64,000 nucleotides of DNA from an uncultured Clostridia bacterium. Its GTDB lineage: Bacteria; Bacillota; Clostridia; UBA1381. The stretch is taken from contig CAKSDE010000006.1 in NCBI GenBank assembly GCA_934444735.1, forward strand, positions 114,909 through 178,908, in the 5' to 3' direction. The position numbers and the translations under genes were made by a program. The notes below the pieces were generated by a model that was not told where the DNA came from, searched no databases, and was given only the letters and a program-made list of their open reading frames with translations. Within the stretch, counting starts at the first letter, position 1, and each line of letters starts with the position of its first letter. This document shows, piece after piece, positions 53,126 to 60,621 of the stretch.

Positions 53126-53845
53126 TTACTTTTTTGTTTTTTTCAGATTTTCTATATACTCACTCAAATGCTCACGCAGCGGTTTTTTCGAGCGCATCGC
53201 AAATAGGAATTTGTGACGCTCTTTTTTGTTGTAGGTCTGAATCTGCTGTTTGAGCGTCTCATATTTAATAAGTATCTCATGCTCCTTTGCAAATGCGCGG
53301 ATCTTGGTCAGCAAACGGAAGGAGTACACAACGTCAATCATAAACACCCCGAAAAACATTCCCAATACAAATGAAAAAGATAAATGATTTGAGAACCATT
53401 CAAGCGCATTTAATATGTATGGGTGAATGAGAAAGTAATACACCGCTCCCAAAAGCGACCAGAATATCGAAAATTTCAGGCATATAATCCCCTGCAAATT
53501 GAATCTCTCATTGCTATAATCCCAAAGCTTTACCTTCATTATCTTTATAAATATAACTCCTGCGATATACTCTATCAAGGTCATTGCGACAGCCATCATC
53601 GCAAAAAGCACGATCTTGTTCACCACCGGATTATCGAACATATCAAAGCGCTCAAGCCCTGCCAAAAGGTACAGCGAACACAGCCCGAAGCCGTATATCG
53701 GCAGATACGGTCCTACCAGAAATCCCGGATTCATCCATTTGCGCGATGTATTCGATTTGGTGAATCTTCTGAAGAAAAGCTCCATCGCCCACCCGAGAGT
53801 GCAGCCTATAAAAAACAAAAACATCAGTATCAAAAAATCACTCAT
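53126..53845 (-). CDS. CmpB-type (putative ABC transporter type IV) membrane protein
   Basis: A 239-residue protein with about six membrane helices in residues 3-180 and a basic cytoplasmic tail ending LSEYIENLKKTKK. FFIGCTLGWAMELFFRRF, NPGFLVGPYLPIYGFG and TLIEYIAGVIFIKIMKVKLWDYS are the signature blocks of the PF06541 family. Despite the family label there is no ABC ATPase neighbour, so the function is open. The ATG at 53845 with GGAG seven bases upstream is preferred over a TTG 19 codons earlier. Confidence 0.8.
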   Translation of the reverse strand: MSDFLILMFLFFIGCTLGWAMELFFRRFTKSNTSRKWMNPGFLVGPYLPIYGFGLCSLYLLAGLERFDMFDNPVVNKIVLFAMMAVAMTLIEYIAGVIFIKIMKVKLWDYSNERFNLQGIICLKFSIFWSLLGAVYYFLIHPYILNALEWFSNHLSFSFVLGMFFGVFMIDVVYSFRLLTKIRAFAKEHEILIKYETLKQQIQTYNKKERHKFLFAMRSKKPLREHLSEYIENLKKTKK

Positions 53846-53895
53846 TTTTATCTCCGTTCCTTTCCGCGGCATATCGGGGTTTTCTTCCGCGCCGC

Positions 53896-53924
53896 TTGAC
53901 AAAATAATATTTATATGATAAAAT
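53896..53924 (+). promoter_or_regulatory. Promoter for the zinc-ribbon/DUF4190-like gene
   Basis: TTGACA (53896-53901), 17-bp spacer, TAAAAT (53919-53924). Confidence 0.8.
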
Positions 53925-53996
53925 CGTGTTAATCGGGGGACTTGGCGTTAAAACCCAATTCCCAAACGATAAAATAAAAAAATGGGGGTGCAAACA

Positions 53997-54431
53997 ATGT
54001 TTTGCGAAAATTGCGGTAAACAAATCCCGGACGGGACGCAGGTCTGTCCGTATTGTTCTGCCGAATATGCAGCAGAAGAGGCTCCGAATACTCCGCCCGC
54101 TGCCGACAGTACATACGCAGCTCCTGCTCCCGAACCGATCATGACGAATCCTTATCAAAAGCAGCAAAAGCCTTTGGATTATTCAACAATATCCCTTGTG
54201 CTCGGAATTGTAGGTCTGGTATTTTGCTTTTCATGCTCCGGATTTATAATCAACATCGTAGGTATCGTATTCGGTATCAAGGCAAAAAATGAATCGGGAC
54301 GTCAGGCAGGACTCATAATGAGCATAATCGGTCTTGTTCTTGCAATCATCACAACCATTATCTCAATCGGTTGGGTTGCGGCTCTTATCTCGGCACTGAG
54401 TCAATTTTCCGGATCTCCGTTTATGATGTAA
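53997..54431 (+). CDS. Zinc-ribbon membrane protein with DUF4190-like domain
   Basis: A 144-residue protein: an N-terminal zinc ribbon (MFCENCGKQIPDGTQVCPYC, residues 1-20), a Pro/Ala-rich linker, and a C-terminal two- to three-helix membrane domain (about 62-140) with the pattern SLVLGIVGLVF, GIVFGIKAKNESGRQAGLIMSIIG typical of DUF4190. The start is the ATG at 53997 after GGGGGTG. Single-gene unit with promoter and terminator. Function unknown; such proteins are common in Bacillota. Confidence 0.8.
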   Translation: MFCENCGKQIPDGTQVCPYCSAEYAAEEAPNTPPAADSTYAAPAPEPIMTNPYQKQQKPLDYSTISLVLGIVGLVFCFSCSGFIINIVGIVFGIKAKNESGRQAGLIMSIIGLVLAIITTIISIGWVAALISALSQFSGSPFMM

Positions 54432-54445
54432 TTTCAGCTAAAGGG

Positions 54446-54481
54446 GCTGTTTAAAAAGTCAATTGATTTTTTAAACAGCCT
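54446..54481 (+). terminator. Palindromic terminator (GGCTGT family)
   Basis: GGCTGTTTAAAAAGTCAATT half plus complement, then TTTGCTTTTTT on the plus strand. It lies between two convergent genes. Confidence 0.8.
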
Positions 54482-54489
54482 TTGCTTTT

Positions 54490-55161
54490 TTACAAATTAT
54501 TGTTTACTCCCCGCAAGAGTGCCAATCCGTAATCAAAGTCGACAATCTCCCAATTAAAGCTTTTGTCTTTCACTCCGCTCTTAAAAATCTGATCTTTTAC
54601 CGTATTGTAGCTTTCCATCGGCACTTTTGACGTATAGCAGGAATTGTCCTTTGTATCGTGAATGAGAAATTCCAGCATACCGTCCTCCGATTTCCCGAAT
54701 ACCGCTCTCATGGTATCCATACTCTCCGGTTTCTGCATTAAAATAAGCACCTTTAAAACCTCAATCGCTTTATCGTTCAAGCCGTTATCAAATATCAGAA
54801 TCTTCTCCAATAAGCTGTTGTAGTCACTGACAAAACGCAGATTATAGTTTCTCAGCTCATTCAATTCTCCCGATTCCTCCGACGCTTTTTTCATATTTTT
54901 AAAAAGCTCATCTTTCTTTTTAGCATCGTCACAGGGTGAAAACGATATTATCAGCGACCTTTCCTCATCGCGATACAAAAGCGGCGTCGGAATCAGCGCC
55001 TTGTGCGAGCAGGACGGGCATACGAACATATTAACCTTTCCCGCCAAAAGATCTTTCTTTAAATCCGCGCTGTCCGAAACGGTAATAGACTGCCAAACCG
55101 TCATTTCGGATATTTCGCCGCATTTCGGGCACTTTATTGTCTGACTTGCATTTATACTCAT
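54490..55161 (-). CDS. CpXC-domain protein
   Basis: A 223-residue protein with an N-terminal CpXC domain: CPKCGEISEM (about 11-20) and CPSCSHKALI (about 48-57) form a zinc site. The remainder is alpha/beta with NYNLRFVSDYNSLLEKILIFDNGLND, as usual for this family. No partner genes nearby suggest a function. Own promoter; GAAAGGAAC ribosome site. Confidence 0.8.
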   Translation of the reverse strand: MSINASQTIKCPKCGEISEMTVWQSITVSDSADLKKDLLAGKVNMFVCPSCSHKALIPTPLLYRDEERSLIISFSPCDDAKKKDELFKNMKKASEESGELNELRNYNLRFVSDYNSLLEKILIFDNGLNDKAIEVLKVLILMQKPESMDTMRAVFGKSEDGMLEFLIHDTKDNSCYTSKVPMESYNTVKDQIFKSGVKDKSFNWEIVDFDYGLALLRGVNNNL

Positions 55162-55196
55162 AAAAATTCGTTCCTTTCAAGGTTTATCTTTATATA

Positions 55197-55225
55197 ATTA
55201 TATACTAATACGGACAAAAAGGCAA
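55197..55225 (-). promoter_or_regulatory. Promoter for the CpXC gene
   Basis: TTGCCT (55225-55220), 17-bp spacer, TATAAT (55202-55197). It lies back to back with the antitoxin RNA promoter. Confidence 0.7.
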
Positions 55226-55236
55226 GGAAAAAAATA

Positions 55237-55265
55237 TTGACAAATTCATAAATACGCGGTATAAT
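55237..55265 (+). promoter_or_regulatory. Promoter of the candidate antitoxin RNA
   Basis: TTGACA (55237-55242), 17-bp spacer, TATAAT (55260-55265). Perfect consensus with no ORF behind it. Confidence 0.85.
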
Positions 55266-55271
55266 ATTAAT

Positions 55272-55372
55272 AGAAAAAGGCAAGACCTCATACGGTCATG
55301 CCATTAACGTTTTATTATTTTTCAGAAAATAACGCCACGCTTATGCACGGAGCCGGCGTTATTTTTTTATGG
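55272..55372 (+). ncRNA. Candidate antisense antitoxin RNA
   Basis: About 100 nt from the promoter at 55237 to the terminator T-run at 55361-55369. The 5' end folds as GGCAAGACC/GGTCATGCC (55279-55302); the 3' end is the AATAACGCC/GGCGTTATT terminator. It is convergent to, and complementary with, the 3' end of the small toxin mRNA over about 50 nt, including the last codons. This matches the txpA/ratA-type layout. Expression is inferred. Confidence 0.65.
55328..55363. terminator. Shared bidirectional terminator of the toxin/antitoxin pair
   Basis: AATAACGCC (55328-55336) and GGCGTTATT (55355-55363). The plus strand continues TTTTTT, and the minus strand TTTTC. The toxin stop codon lies within the right arm. 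Confidence 0.8.
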
Positions 55373-55430
55373 TTAATGCCAATAGCAGCAACAAAATTAT
55401 CATAAATGAGATTATGTAATCCTTATCCAT
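55359..55430 (-). CDS. Candidate type I toxin, 23-residue hydrophobic peptide
   Basis: A short peptide opening MDKDYIISFMIILLLLLALT and ending with Lys-Lys: a charged N-terminus, one membrane-spanning stretch and a basic tail, the usual form of holin-like/TxpA- and Fst-type type I toxins. AAAGGGGGTGAT lies 11 bases before the ATG at 55430; an in-frame ATG at 55439 is also possible. The mRNA starts from a strong promoter and has about 90 nt of structured leader (CCGGCGGTTGTG, GGTGTTCACACC), typical of toxins whose translation is held back. The stop overlaps the terminator shared with the antisense RNA. Function not proven. Confidence 0.6.
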   Translation of the reverse strand: MDKDYIISFMIILLLLLALTIKK

Positions 55431-55526
55431 AAAGCACATCACCCCCTTTTGATAGAGATGACAGCACAACCGCCGGTGTGAACACCGTTAAAAGATCCTG
55501 CCTTGCCGGATTGAACCGACATAAAT

Positions 55527-55555
55527 ATTATACACCTGTTTTAGGCAATTTTCAA
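55527..55555 (-). promoter_or_regulatory. Promoter of the candidate toxin mRNA
   Basis: TTGAAA (55555-55550), 17-bp spacer, TATAAT (55532-55527). Confidence 0.82.
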
Positions 55556-55694
55556 GTATTTTTCTTACCCTGTGCGTTTTTTTAATTTTATATTCCGATT
55601 TTTTATATCATGTATGCAAATAAAAGTCAAACAAATTCGGCAAAATAAAAGAAAATATGTAATTATAAAACTAACGATTTAAAGGAGTGATTTT

Positions 55695-55997
55695 ATGAAT
55701 CCGATTATCGAAACAATTTTCCTTTTGCTGTCCTTTGCCGGATTTACGGCAGGGTGTACTATGTTTTTTTCACAAAAAAACACGCCTTTTATAATAACCG
55801 CGTCTGTTACAACATTTTTTTCCGTCTTAAACATCTTAAATACCGCCGATCACAGCAAGATTATCTTTTCGGGCGCCGTGATTATTCTCGCCTTTTCGGG
55901 GATTCTTATGCGCATTGCCTCGAACAATTCACGCTTTATCCCTACAATTACAGTATTTTCTGCCATGATTATTTCAATTATTCGCACCTTTATTTAA
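55695..55997 (+). CDS. Small three-helix membrane protein, unknown
   Basis: A 100-residue hydrophobic protein with about three membrane helices (7-27, 32-50, 56-75) and a fourth hydrophobic end (82-100). AAAGGAGTGA precedes the ATG, and an AT-rich palindrome fragment (55659-55680) lies just upstream. No family recognised. It lies between the toxin locus and glmM, facing the same way as glmM. Confidence 0.65.
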   Translation: MNPIIETIFLLLSFAGFTAGCTMFFSQKNTPFIITASVTTFFSVLNILNTADHSKIIFSGAVIILAFSGILMRIASNNSRFIPTITVFSAMIISIIRTFI

Positions 55998-56005
55998 TTT
56001 TCAAC

Positions 56006-56034
56006 TTTACAATTTTAAAAATATGTTATATAAT
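56006..56034 (+). promoter_or_regulatory. Promoter for glmM
   Basis: TTTACA (56006-56011), 17-bp spacer, TATAAT (56029-56034). Confidence 0.8.
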
Positions 56035-56078
56035 AGTAGGTATAGTTGTTTTATTTAAAAAATGAGGAGGAATAAAAA

Positions 56079-57428
56079 ATGGGTAAATTATTCGGAACGG
56101 ACGGAATACGCGGTATTGCAAACAAAGAGCTTACCGCGGAGCTGGCATTCAAAACAGGTCAGAGCGGTGCATATGTGCTTACAAAAGCGGCAGCACGCCG
56201 TCCGCGAATCTTAATAGGCAAGGACACAAGAAAGTCGGGCGATATGCTTGAGGCGGCACTAACCGCCGGCTTATGCTCAATGGGTGCTAAAGTTATACCC
56301 TTGGGTGTTATCCCCACCCCTGCCGTTGCCTATCTTACAAGACTTTACAATGCCGATGCCGGAGTGGTAATCTCGGCATCACACAACCCATGCGAATACA
56401 ACGGCATAAAGTTCTTTAACGGCGAGGGCTACAAGCTCAGCGACGAAATCGAAAACGAAATCGAAGAATATATCGAGGGCAGAAAAGTTATAGACGAGCT
56501 GCCGACTCACGGAAAAGTAGGGTATGTATCCGCAAACCATAACGCCGTTGAGGACTATGTAAGCTTTGCAATCTCAACAATAGACACAAATCTCGAAGGC
56601 TTGAAAATCGCGATAGACTGCGCAAACGGCGCGAGCTATCAGACCGCATTCAAAGCGCTCAACAAGCTCGGCGCAAATGTCGAGGCAATCCACAACACCC
56701 CCGACGGCGTAAACATAAACGACAAATGCGGCTCGACACACATGAAGAGCTTACAGGATTATGTAGTATCGATCGGTGCGGACATCGGCATCGCATTTGA
56801 CGGCGATGCGGACAGAATGCTTGCCGTTGACGAAAAAGGTAATCTTATAGACGGCGATCAGATAATGGCGGCTTGTGCGCATCACATGATGCAGGAGGGC
56901 AAGCTCAAGAAAAATACGCTCGTATCGACAGTTATGAGCAACCTCGGCTTATTTATCGCAGGCGAAAAGCTCGGCATAAACATTCCGCGCACCAAGGTCG
57001 GCGACAGATATGTCCTCGAAGAAATGCTCGACAAGGGATATTGCCTGGGCGGCGAGCAATCGGGACACATCATCTTTTTGGACTACAACACAACCGGCGA
57101 CGGCTTGGTAAGTGCGCTGCAATTCCTGTCAATCCTCAAAAAGACCGGCAAAAAGGCGTCCGAGCTTGCATCAATCGTTACCGTATTGCCGCAGGCTTTG
57201 GTAAATGCAAAGGTTAAGCTTGAAAACAAAGCCACATACATGAACGTTTCGGAGATTGCCGAAGAAATAGAAAAGCTTGAAAAGGAATTTGCCGGCGAGG
57301 GCAGAGTTTTAATTCGTCCTTCGGGGACAGAGCCTTTGGTTCGTGTTATGATAGAGGGAAAAGACCAGGATTATATTACGAAAAAAGCAACAGAGCTTGC
57401 CGCGCTGATAGAAAAATCATGCGGCTGA
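56079..57428 (+). CDS. glmM: Phosphoglucosamine mutase
   Basis: A 449-residue enzyme converting glucosamine-6-P to glucosamine-1-P for UDP-GlcNAc and peptidoglycan. GKLFGTDGIRGIAN opens the protein; VVISASHNPCEYNGIKFF holds the phospho-Ser; DGDADRMLAVDEKG binds the metal; GGEQSGHI and RPSGTEPLVRVMIEG complete the sugar and phosphate sites. GAGGAGG site and own promoter. Leads a set with an amidohydrolase and an MreB-like gene. Confidence 0.97.
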   Translation: MGKLFGTDGIRGIANKELTAELAFKTGQSGAYVLTKAAARRPRILIGKDTRKSGDMLEAALTAGLCSMGAKVIPLGVIPTPAVAYLTRLYNADAGVVISASHNPCEYNGIKFFNGEGYKLSDEIENEIEEYIEGRKVIDELPTHGKVGYVSANHNAVEDYVSFAISTIDTNLEGLKIAIDCANGASYQTAFKALNKLGANVEAIHNTPDGVNINDKCGSTHMKSLQDYVVSIGADIGIAFDGDADRMLAVDEKGNLIDGDQIMAACAHHMMQEGKLKKNTLVSTVMSNLGLFIAGEKLGINIPRTKVGDRYVLEEMLDKGYCLGGEQSGHIIFLDYNTTGDGLVSALQFLSILKKTGKKASELASIVTVLPQALVNAKVKLENKATYMNVSEIAEEIEKLEKEFAGEGRVLIRPSGTEPLVRVMIEGKDQDYITKKATELAALIEKSCG

Positions 57429-57456
57429 TACACTTTTTAAAAAGCGAGGGATTTTA

Positions 57457-58281
57457 ATGTTAATAGATTTTCACACACACGCATTTCCGGATAAGCTTGC
57501 CCCGCGGGCGATAGAATCGCTTGAGGCAAATCTGCGTGCCAATTTGGGCGAATGTCCCGAATGTCATGCAAAAAAGCCCGGCAATTTAGCTGCGCTTAAA
57601 TCCTCCATGAAATGCGGCGGAGTTGATATTTCGGTAGTTTTACCGATTGCAACCACCGTTACGCAGTCCGAATCTATTAACACATTCGCGAAAAAAATTA
57701 CAGATCATGACGGGATAATCTCTTTCGGGAGCGTTCACCCCAACCAGGAAAATGTTGAAGAGGAAATGCACAAAATAAAGGATATGGGATTAAAGGGCAT
57801 AAAGCTCCACCCCGATTATCAGCAGTTTTTCATAAACTCACCCGAATCTATCCGTGTCCTAAAGCTCGCGGAAAAATTGGATCTTGCGGTCGTTCTTCAT
57901 TCGGGGGTTGATTCGGGCGTACCGCATCCGGTACACTGCTCACCCGAGCTTTTGGCAGACGCACTAAACCATGTTTCGGGCAAAAAAATAGTTGCGGCGC
58001 ATATGGGCGGATTTTTAATGTATGAGGACGTTTTAAAACACCTTGCCAAAACCGACGTAATCTTCGATACCGCATACTGCCTCGATACAATGCCCAAAGA
58101 CATTGCCATGGAAATCATAAATACGCACGGTGCGGATAAAATGCTCTTTGCAACCGACTTTCCCTGGAAAGAGGCAACGGATATTCTCCCGGCGTTAAAA
58201 AATCTTCCCCTTACAAAAGAGGAATTTGACATGATAACATACAAAAATGCCTGCCGTCTTTTGGGTATCGGCGAAAAATAA
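57457..58281 (+). CDS. Amidohydrolase family 2 metal-dependent hydrolase
   Basis: A 274-residue TIM-barrel hydrolase. N-terminal IDFHTHAFPD gives the H-x-H metal pair; GIKLHPDYQQF, VVLHSG, VAAHMGG and FATDFPW supply the further His residues and the conserved Asp. It has an extra Cys-rich insert (CPECHAKK, about 32-39) that might bind metal. Substrate unknown; relatives include decarboxylases and lactonases. 28 bp after glmM and 17 bp before the MreB-like gene, so probably co-transcribed. Confidence 0.8.
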   Translation: MLIDFHTHAFPDKLAPRAIESLEANLRANLGECPECHAKKPGNLAALKSSMKCGGVDISVVLPIATTVTQSESINTFAKKITDHDGIISFGSVHPNQENVEEEMHKIKDMGLKGIKLHPDYQQFFINSPESIRVLKLAEKLDLAVVLHSGVDSGVPHPVHCSPELLADALNHVSGKKIVAAHMGGFLMYEDVLKHLAKTDVIFDTAYCLDTMPKDIAMEIINTHGADKMLFATDFPWKEATDILPALKNLPLTKEEFDMITYKNACRLLGIGEK

Positions 58282-58298
58282 AAACAGGAGTTAATTTA

Positions 58299-59330
58299 AT
58301 GAATGCAGATAACATTTTTTCAAAGGATATTGCCATAGATATGGGCAGCTGTTACACAAGAATCATCATCGCAGGCGAGGGAATATGCCTTTACGAGCCG
58401 ACGGTCATGGCGCGCGACATACATACCGGCGAGATTATCGCCGTAGGAAGTGAGGCGCGTGATATGGACGGAAAATGCCCCAAGGGCATAAAGGTGATAC
58501 GCCCGATTTCGGACGGCACCGTATCCGACTTTAAAAACACCGCCGCTCTTTTAAAGGTATTTTTAAACCGAGTCTGTAAAAAAAGCATAATAAAACCGAG
58601 AGTGGTAATTACCGTCCCCTGCCTTTTGACCGACGTCGAAAAGCGCGCGGTTATAGATATGACAGAGGCGGCGGGTGCGAGAAAAACTTTTCTGATAGAA
58701 TCCACTCTTGCCGCATCACTCGGCGCAAACTGCGATATATCGCTTGCACGCGGTATGCTTACCGCACACATCGGCGGCGGAAGATGCGACATTTCTTCCA
58801 TATCGGTCGGTCACCCCGTTATAAACCGCTCAATCAAAACAGCGGGAAACAGCTTTACAGAGGCTACAATCAAATATATAAAGGACAGATACGACACGAA
58901 TATCGGCTGGGTTACGGCAGAAAAGCTCAAAGAAGAAATCGGCTGCGTATATTCTTTGGATATTGCAAAAAGCCACAGGATATACGGCTGCGACGCCGCA
59001 ACCGGTATGCCGAGATCGATAACCGTTTCATCGGAGGAGCTAAAAGAAGCCTACGAGGACGTTTTAGCGCCGATTATCGCTGAACTGAAAGCCGCACTGG
59101 AGGACACTCCCCCCGAGCTTTTGGGGGATATTTTAGAGGACGGTATTCTTCTTACCGGCGGCGGAGCGGCAATGTACGGAATCGACAGACGCATAAGAAT
59201 GTCTTTGGGAATAAAGGTATTTTTAGCGGAAAATATCGATATGTGCGCCGTTATGGGCGCGGGGTACGAGCTGGCAAAGCTGAAAAATTCGTCATTTAAG
59301 CTGCCATCGGTAAATTCACTGAAAATGTAA
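58299..59330 (+). CDS. MreB/Mbl-like actin homologue with altered ATPase residues
   Basis: A 343-residue protein alignable with MreB along its length: DIAIDMGSCYTRIIIAG (phosphate 1), VITVPCLLTDVEKRAVIDMTEAAGAR, HIGGGRCDISSISVG (phosphate 2) and GILLTGGGAAMYGIDRRI (adenosine). Compared with canonical MreB, the GTAN of phosphate 1 is GSCY, the Asp before IGGG is His, TT after IGGG is RC, and the IEEP motif is IEST. These changes suggest weak or absent ATP hydrolysis. It may be a structural or regulatory paralogue in cell shape or sporulation. Followed by a terminator-like GGACAGG/CCTGTCC repeat. Confidence 0.8.
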   Translation: MNADNIFSKDIAIDMGSCYTRIIIAGEGICLYEPTVMARDIHTGEIIAVGSEARDMDGKCPKGIKVIRPISDGTVSDFKNTAALLKVFLNRVCKKSIIKPRVVITVPCLLTDVEKRAVIDMTEAAGARKTFLIESTLAASLGANCDISLARGMLTAHIGGGRCDISSISVGHPVINRSIKTAGNSFTEATIKYIKDRYDTNIGWVTAEKLKEEIGCVYSLDIAKSHRIYGCDAATGMPRSITVSSEELKEAYEDVLAPIIAELKAALEDTPPELLGDILEDGILLTGGGAAMYGIDRRIRMSLGIKVFLAENIDMCAVMGAGYELAKLKNSSFKLPSVNSLKM

Positions 59331-59336
59331 AGGACA

Positions 59337-59375
59337 GGGGATTAAAAAAGCTCCGGAACGCTTTTTCCTGTCCCC
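59337..59375. repeat. 39-bp copy of the GGGGAT/TCCCC element
   Basis: GGGGATTAAAAAAGCTCCGG followed by AACGCTTTTTCCTGTCCCC. Possibly serves as terminator for the MreB-like gene. Confidence 0.6.
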
Positions 59376-59390
59376 TCTATTCTAAAATAA

Positions 59391-59428
59391 AAATTTTAAT
59401 TGGAAAACATCGGTTTTTCAATTACCTA
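59391..59428. repeat. AT-rich palindrome upstream of fabZ
   Basis: AATTTTAATTGGAAAACATC then GGTTTTTCAATTACC; same family as 30768-30873 and 63931. Confidence 0.55.
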
Positions 59429-59450
59429 AAAAATAACAAGGAGAAAAACT

Positions 59451-59894
59451 ATGCTTACAAATGTAGATATTCAAAAGATACTTCCTCACAAATACCCCAT
59501 GCTTTTGGTGGACAAGGTAATTGAGCTTGAAGAGGGCAAAAGGATTGTTGCGGTAAAAAATGTGACGGTAAATGAGCCGTTTTTCCAGGGGCATTTCCCG
59601 AAAAACCCGATCATGCCGGGAGTCCTGATAACGGAAAGCCTTGCGCAGACAGGTGCGATAATGCTTCTTTCCATGCCCGAAAACAAGGGCAAGCTCGGAG
59701 TTTTTACAGGTATCAATAACTTCAAGTTCAGACGTCAGGTCGTCCCCGGTGACACACTTACCTTAGAGGCAGAGCTTATACAATACCGCCACAGCATGGG
59801 CAAGGCAAACGTAAAGGCAACGGTTGACGGCGCTGTTGCCGCAATGGGCGAAATCAGCTTTGCCGTAATAGACAATGTTGCCGATGAGAACTGA
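59451..59894 (+). CDS. fabZ: 3-hydroxyacyl-ACP dehydratase
   Basis: A 147-residue hot-dog fold enzyme of fatty acid synthesis. ILPHKYPMLLVDKV, FFQGHFPKNPIMPGVLITESLAQTGAIML (catalytic His in GHFP and Glu in ESLAQ) and GINNFKFRRQVVPGDTLTLE are diagnostic. Ribosome site AAGGAG. It is not next to other fab genes; it overlaps the following methyltransferase by 11 bp. Confidence 0.95.
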   Translation: MLTNVDIQKILPHKYPMLLVDKVIELEEGKRIVAVKNVTVNEPFFQGHFPKNPIMPGVLITESLAQTGAIMLLSMPENKGKLGVFTGINNFKFRRQVVPGDTLTLEAELIQYRHSMGKANVKATVDGAVAAMGEISFAVIDNVADEN

Positions 59895-60618
59895 AATATT
59901 CGATGATGAAACGCTTGAAGATCTGCAATGCGGCGGACTTAAGCTGATACAAAAACAAAACGGTTTCCGTTTCGGCACAGACGCAGTGCTTTTGGCGGAT
60001 TTTGCAAAAAACATAATTTCCAAAAAAACTTTGGATTTCTGCACAGGTACGGGAGTCGTGCCGATACTTATGTCCGCAAAAACGAAAACACCGCAGTTTT
60101 TTGCACTCGAAATTCAAGCGGATATTGCGGATATGGCAAAAAGGAGCGTCATTTTAAACGGGCTTTCGGAGCGCATCGGAATAGAGTGTGCCGATCTTAA
60201 AAGTCCGCCTTATGCACCGTCCTCATTTGATCTTATAACCTGCAATCCGCCGTATATGAAGTCGGGCGCGGCGATATTAAACGAGGCGGACGGCAAAACG
60301 ATTTCACGCCATGAGGTAATGTGCACACTTGAAGATGTGATAAAATCGGCGGCAAGGCTTTTAAAGTTCGGCGGACATCTTGTAATGGTTCACCGTCCGA
60401 ACCGGCTTGCCGATGTATTGTCCGAGATGAGAAACTTCGGAATAGAGCCGAAAAAACTGCGTTTTGTGCACGCGTCAACCGAAAAAGCACCGATACTTTT
60501 TCTTGTTGACGGAATGAACAAGGCAAATAAAGACATGAAAATACTGCCGCCGCTTATACTCTATAATAAAGACGGCAGCGAGAGCGATGAGCTTAAAAGT
60601 ATTTACGGGAGGAATTGA
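59884..60618 (+). CDS. tRNA1(Val) adenine-N6 methyltransferase-like (YabB/TrmN6)
   Basis: A 244-residue SAM-dependent methyltransferase. FRFGTDAVLLADF is the family opening, DFCTGTGVVPILMS the SAM loop, and LITCNPPYMKSG the NPPY catalytic motif of adenine-N6 methylases. The gene next to rsmI is the Bacillus yabB arrangement. Start: the ATG at 59884 fits YabB homologues; an in-frame ATG lies three codons upstream. Neither has a strong ribosome site, consistent with coupling to fabZ. Confidence 0.88.
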   Translation: MRTEIFDDETLEDLQCGGLKLIQKQNGFRFGTDAVLLADFAKNIISKKTLDFCTGTGVVPILMSAKTKTPQFFALEIQADIADMAKRSVILNGLSERIGIECADLKSPPYAPSSFDLITCNPPYMKSGAAILNEADGKTISRHEVMCTLEDVIKSAARLLKFGGHLVMVHRPNRLADVLSEMRNFGIEPKKLRFVHASTEKAPILFLVDGMNKANKDMKILPPLILYNKDGSESDELKSIYGRN

Positions 60619-60621
60619 TTT

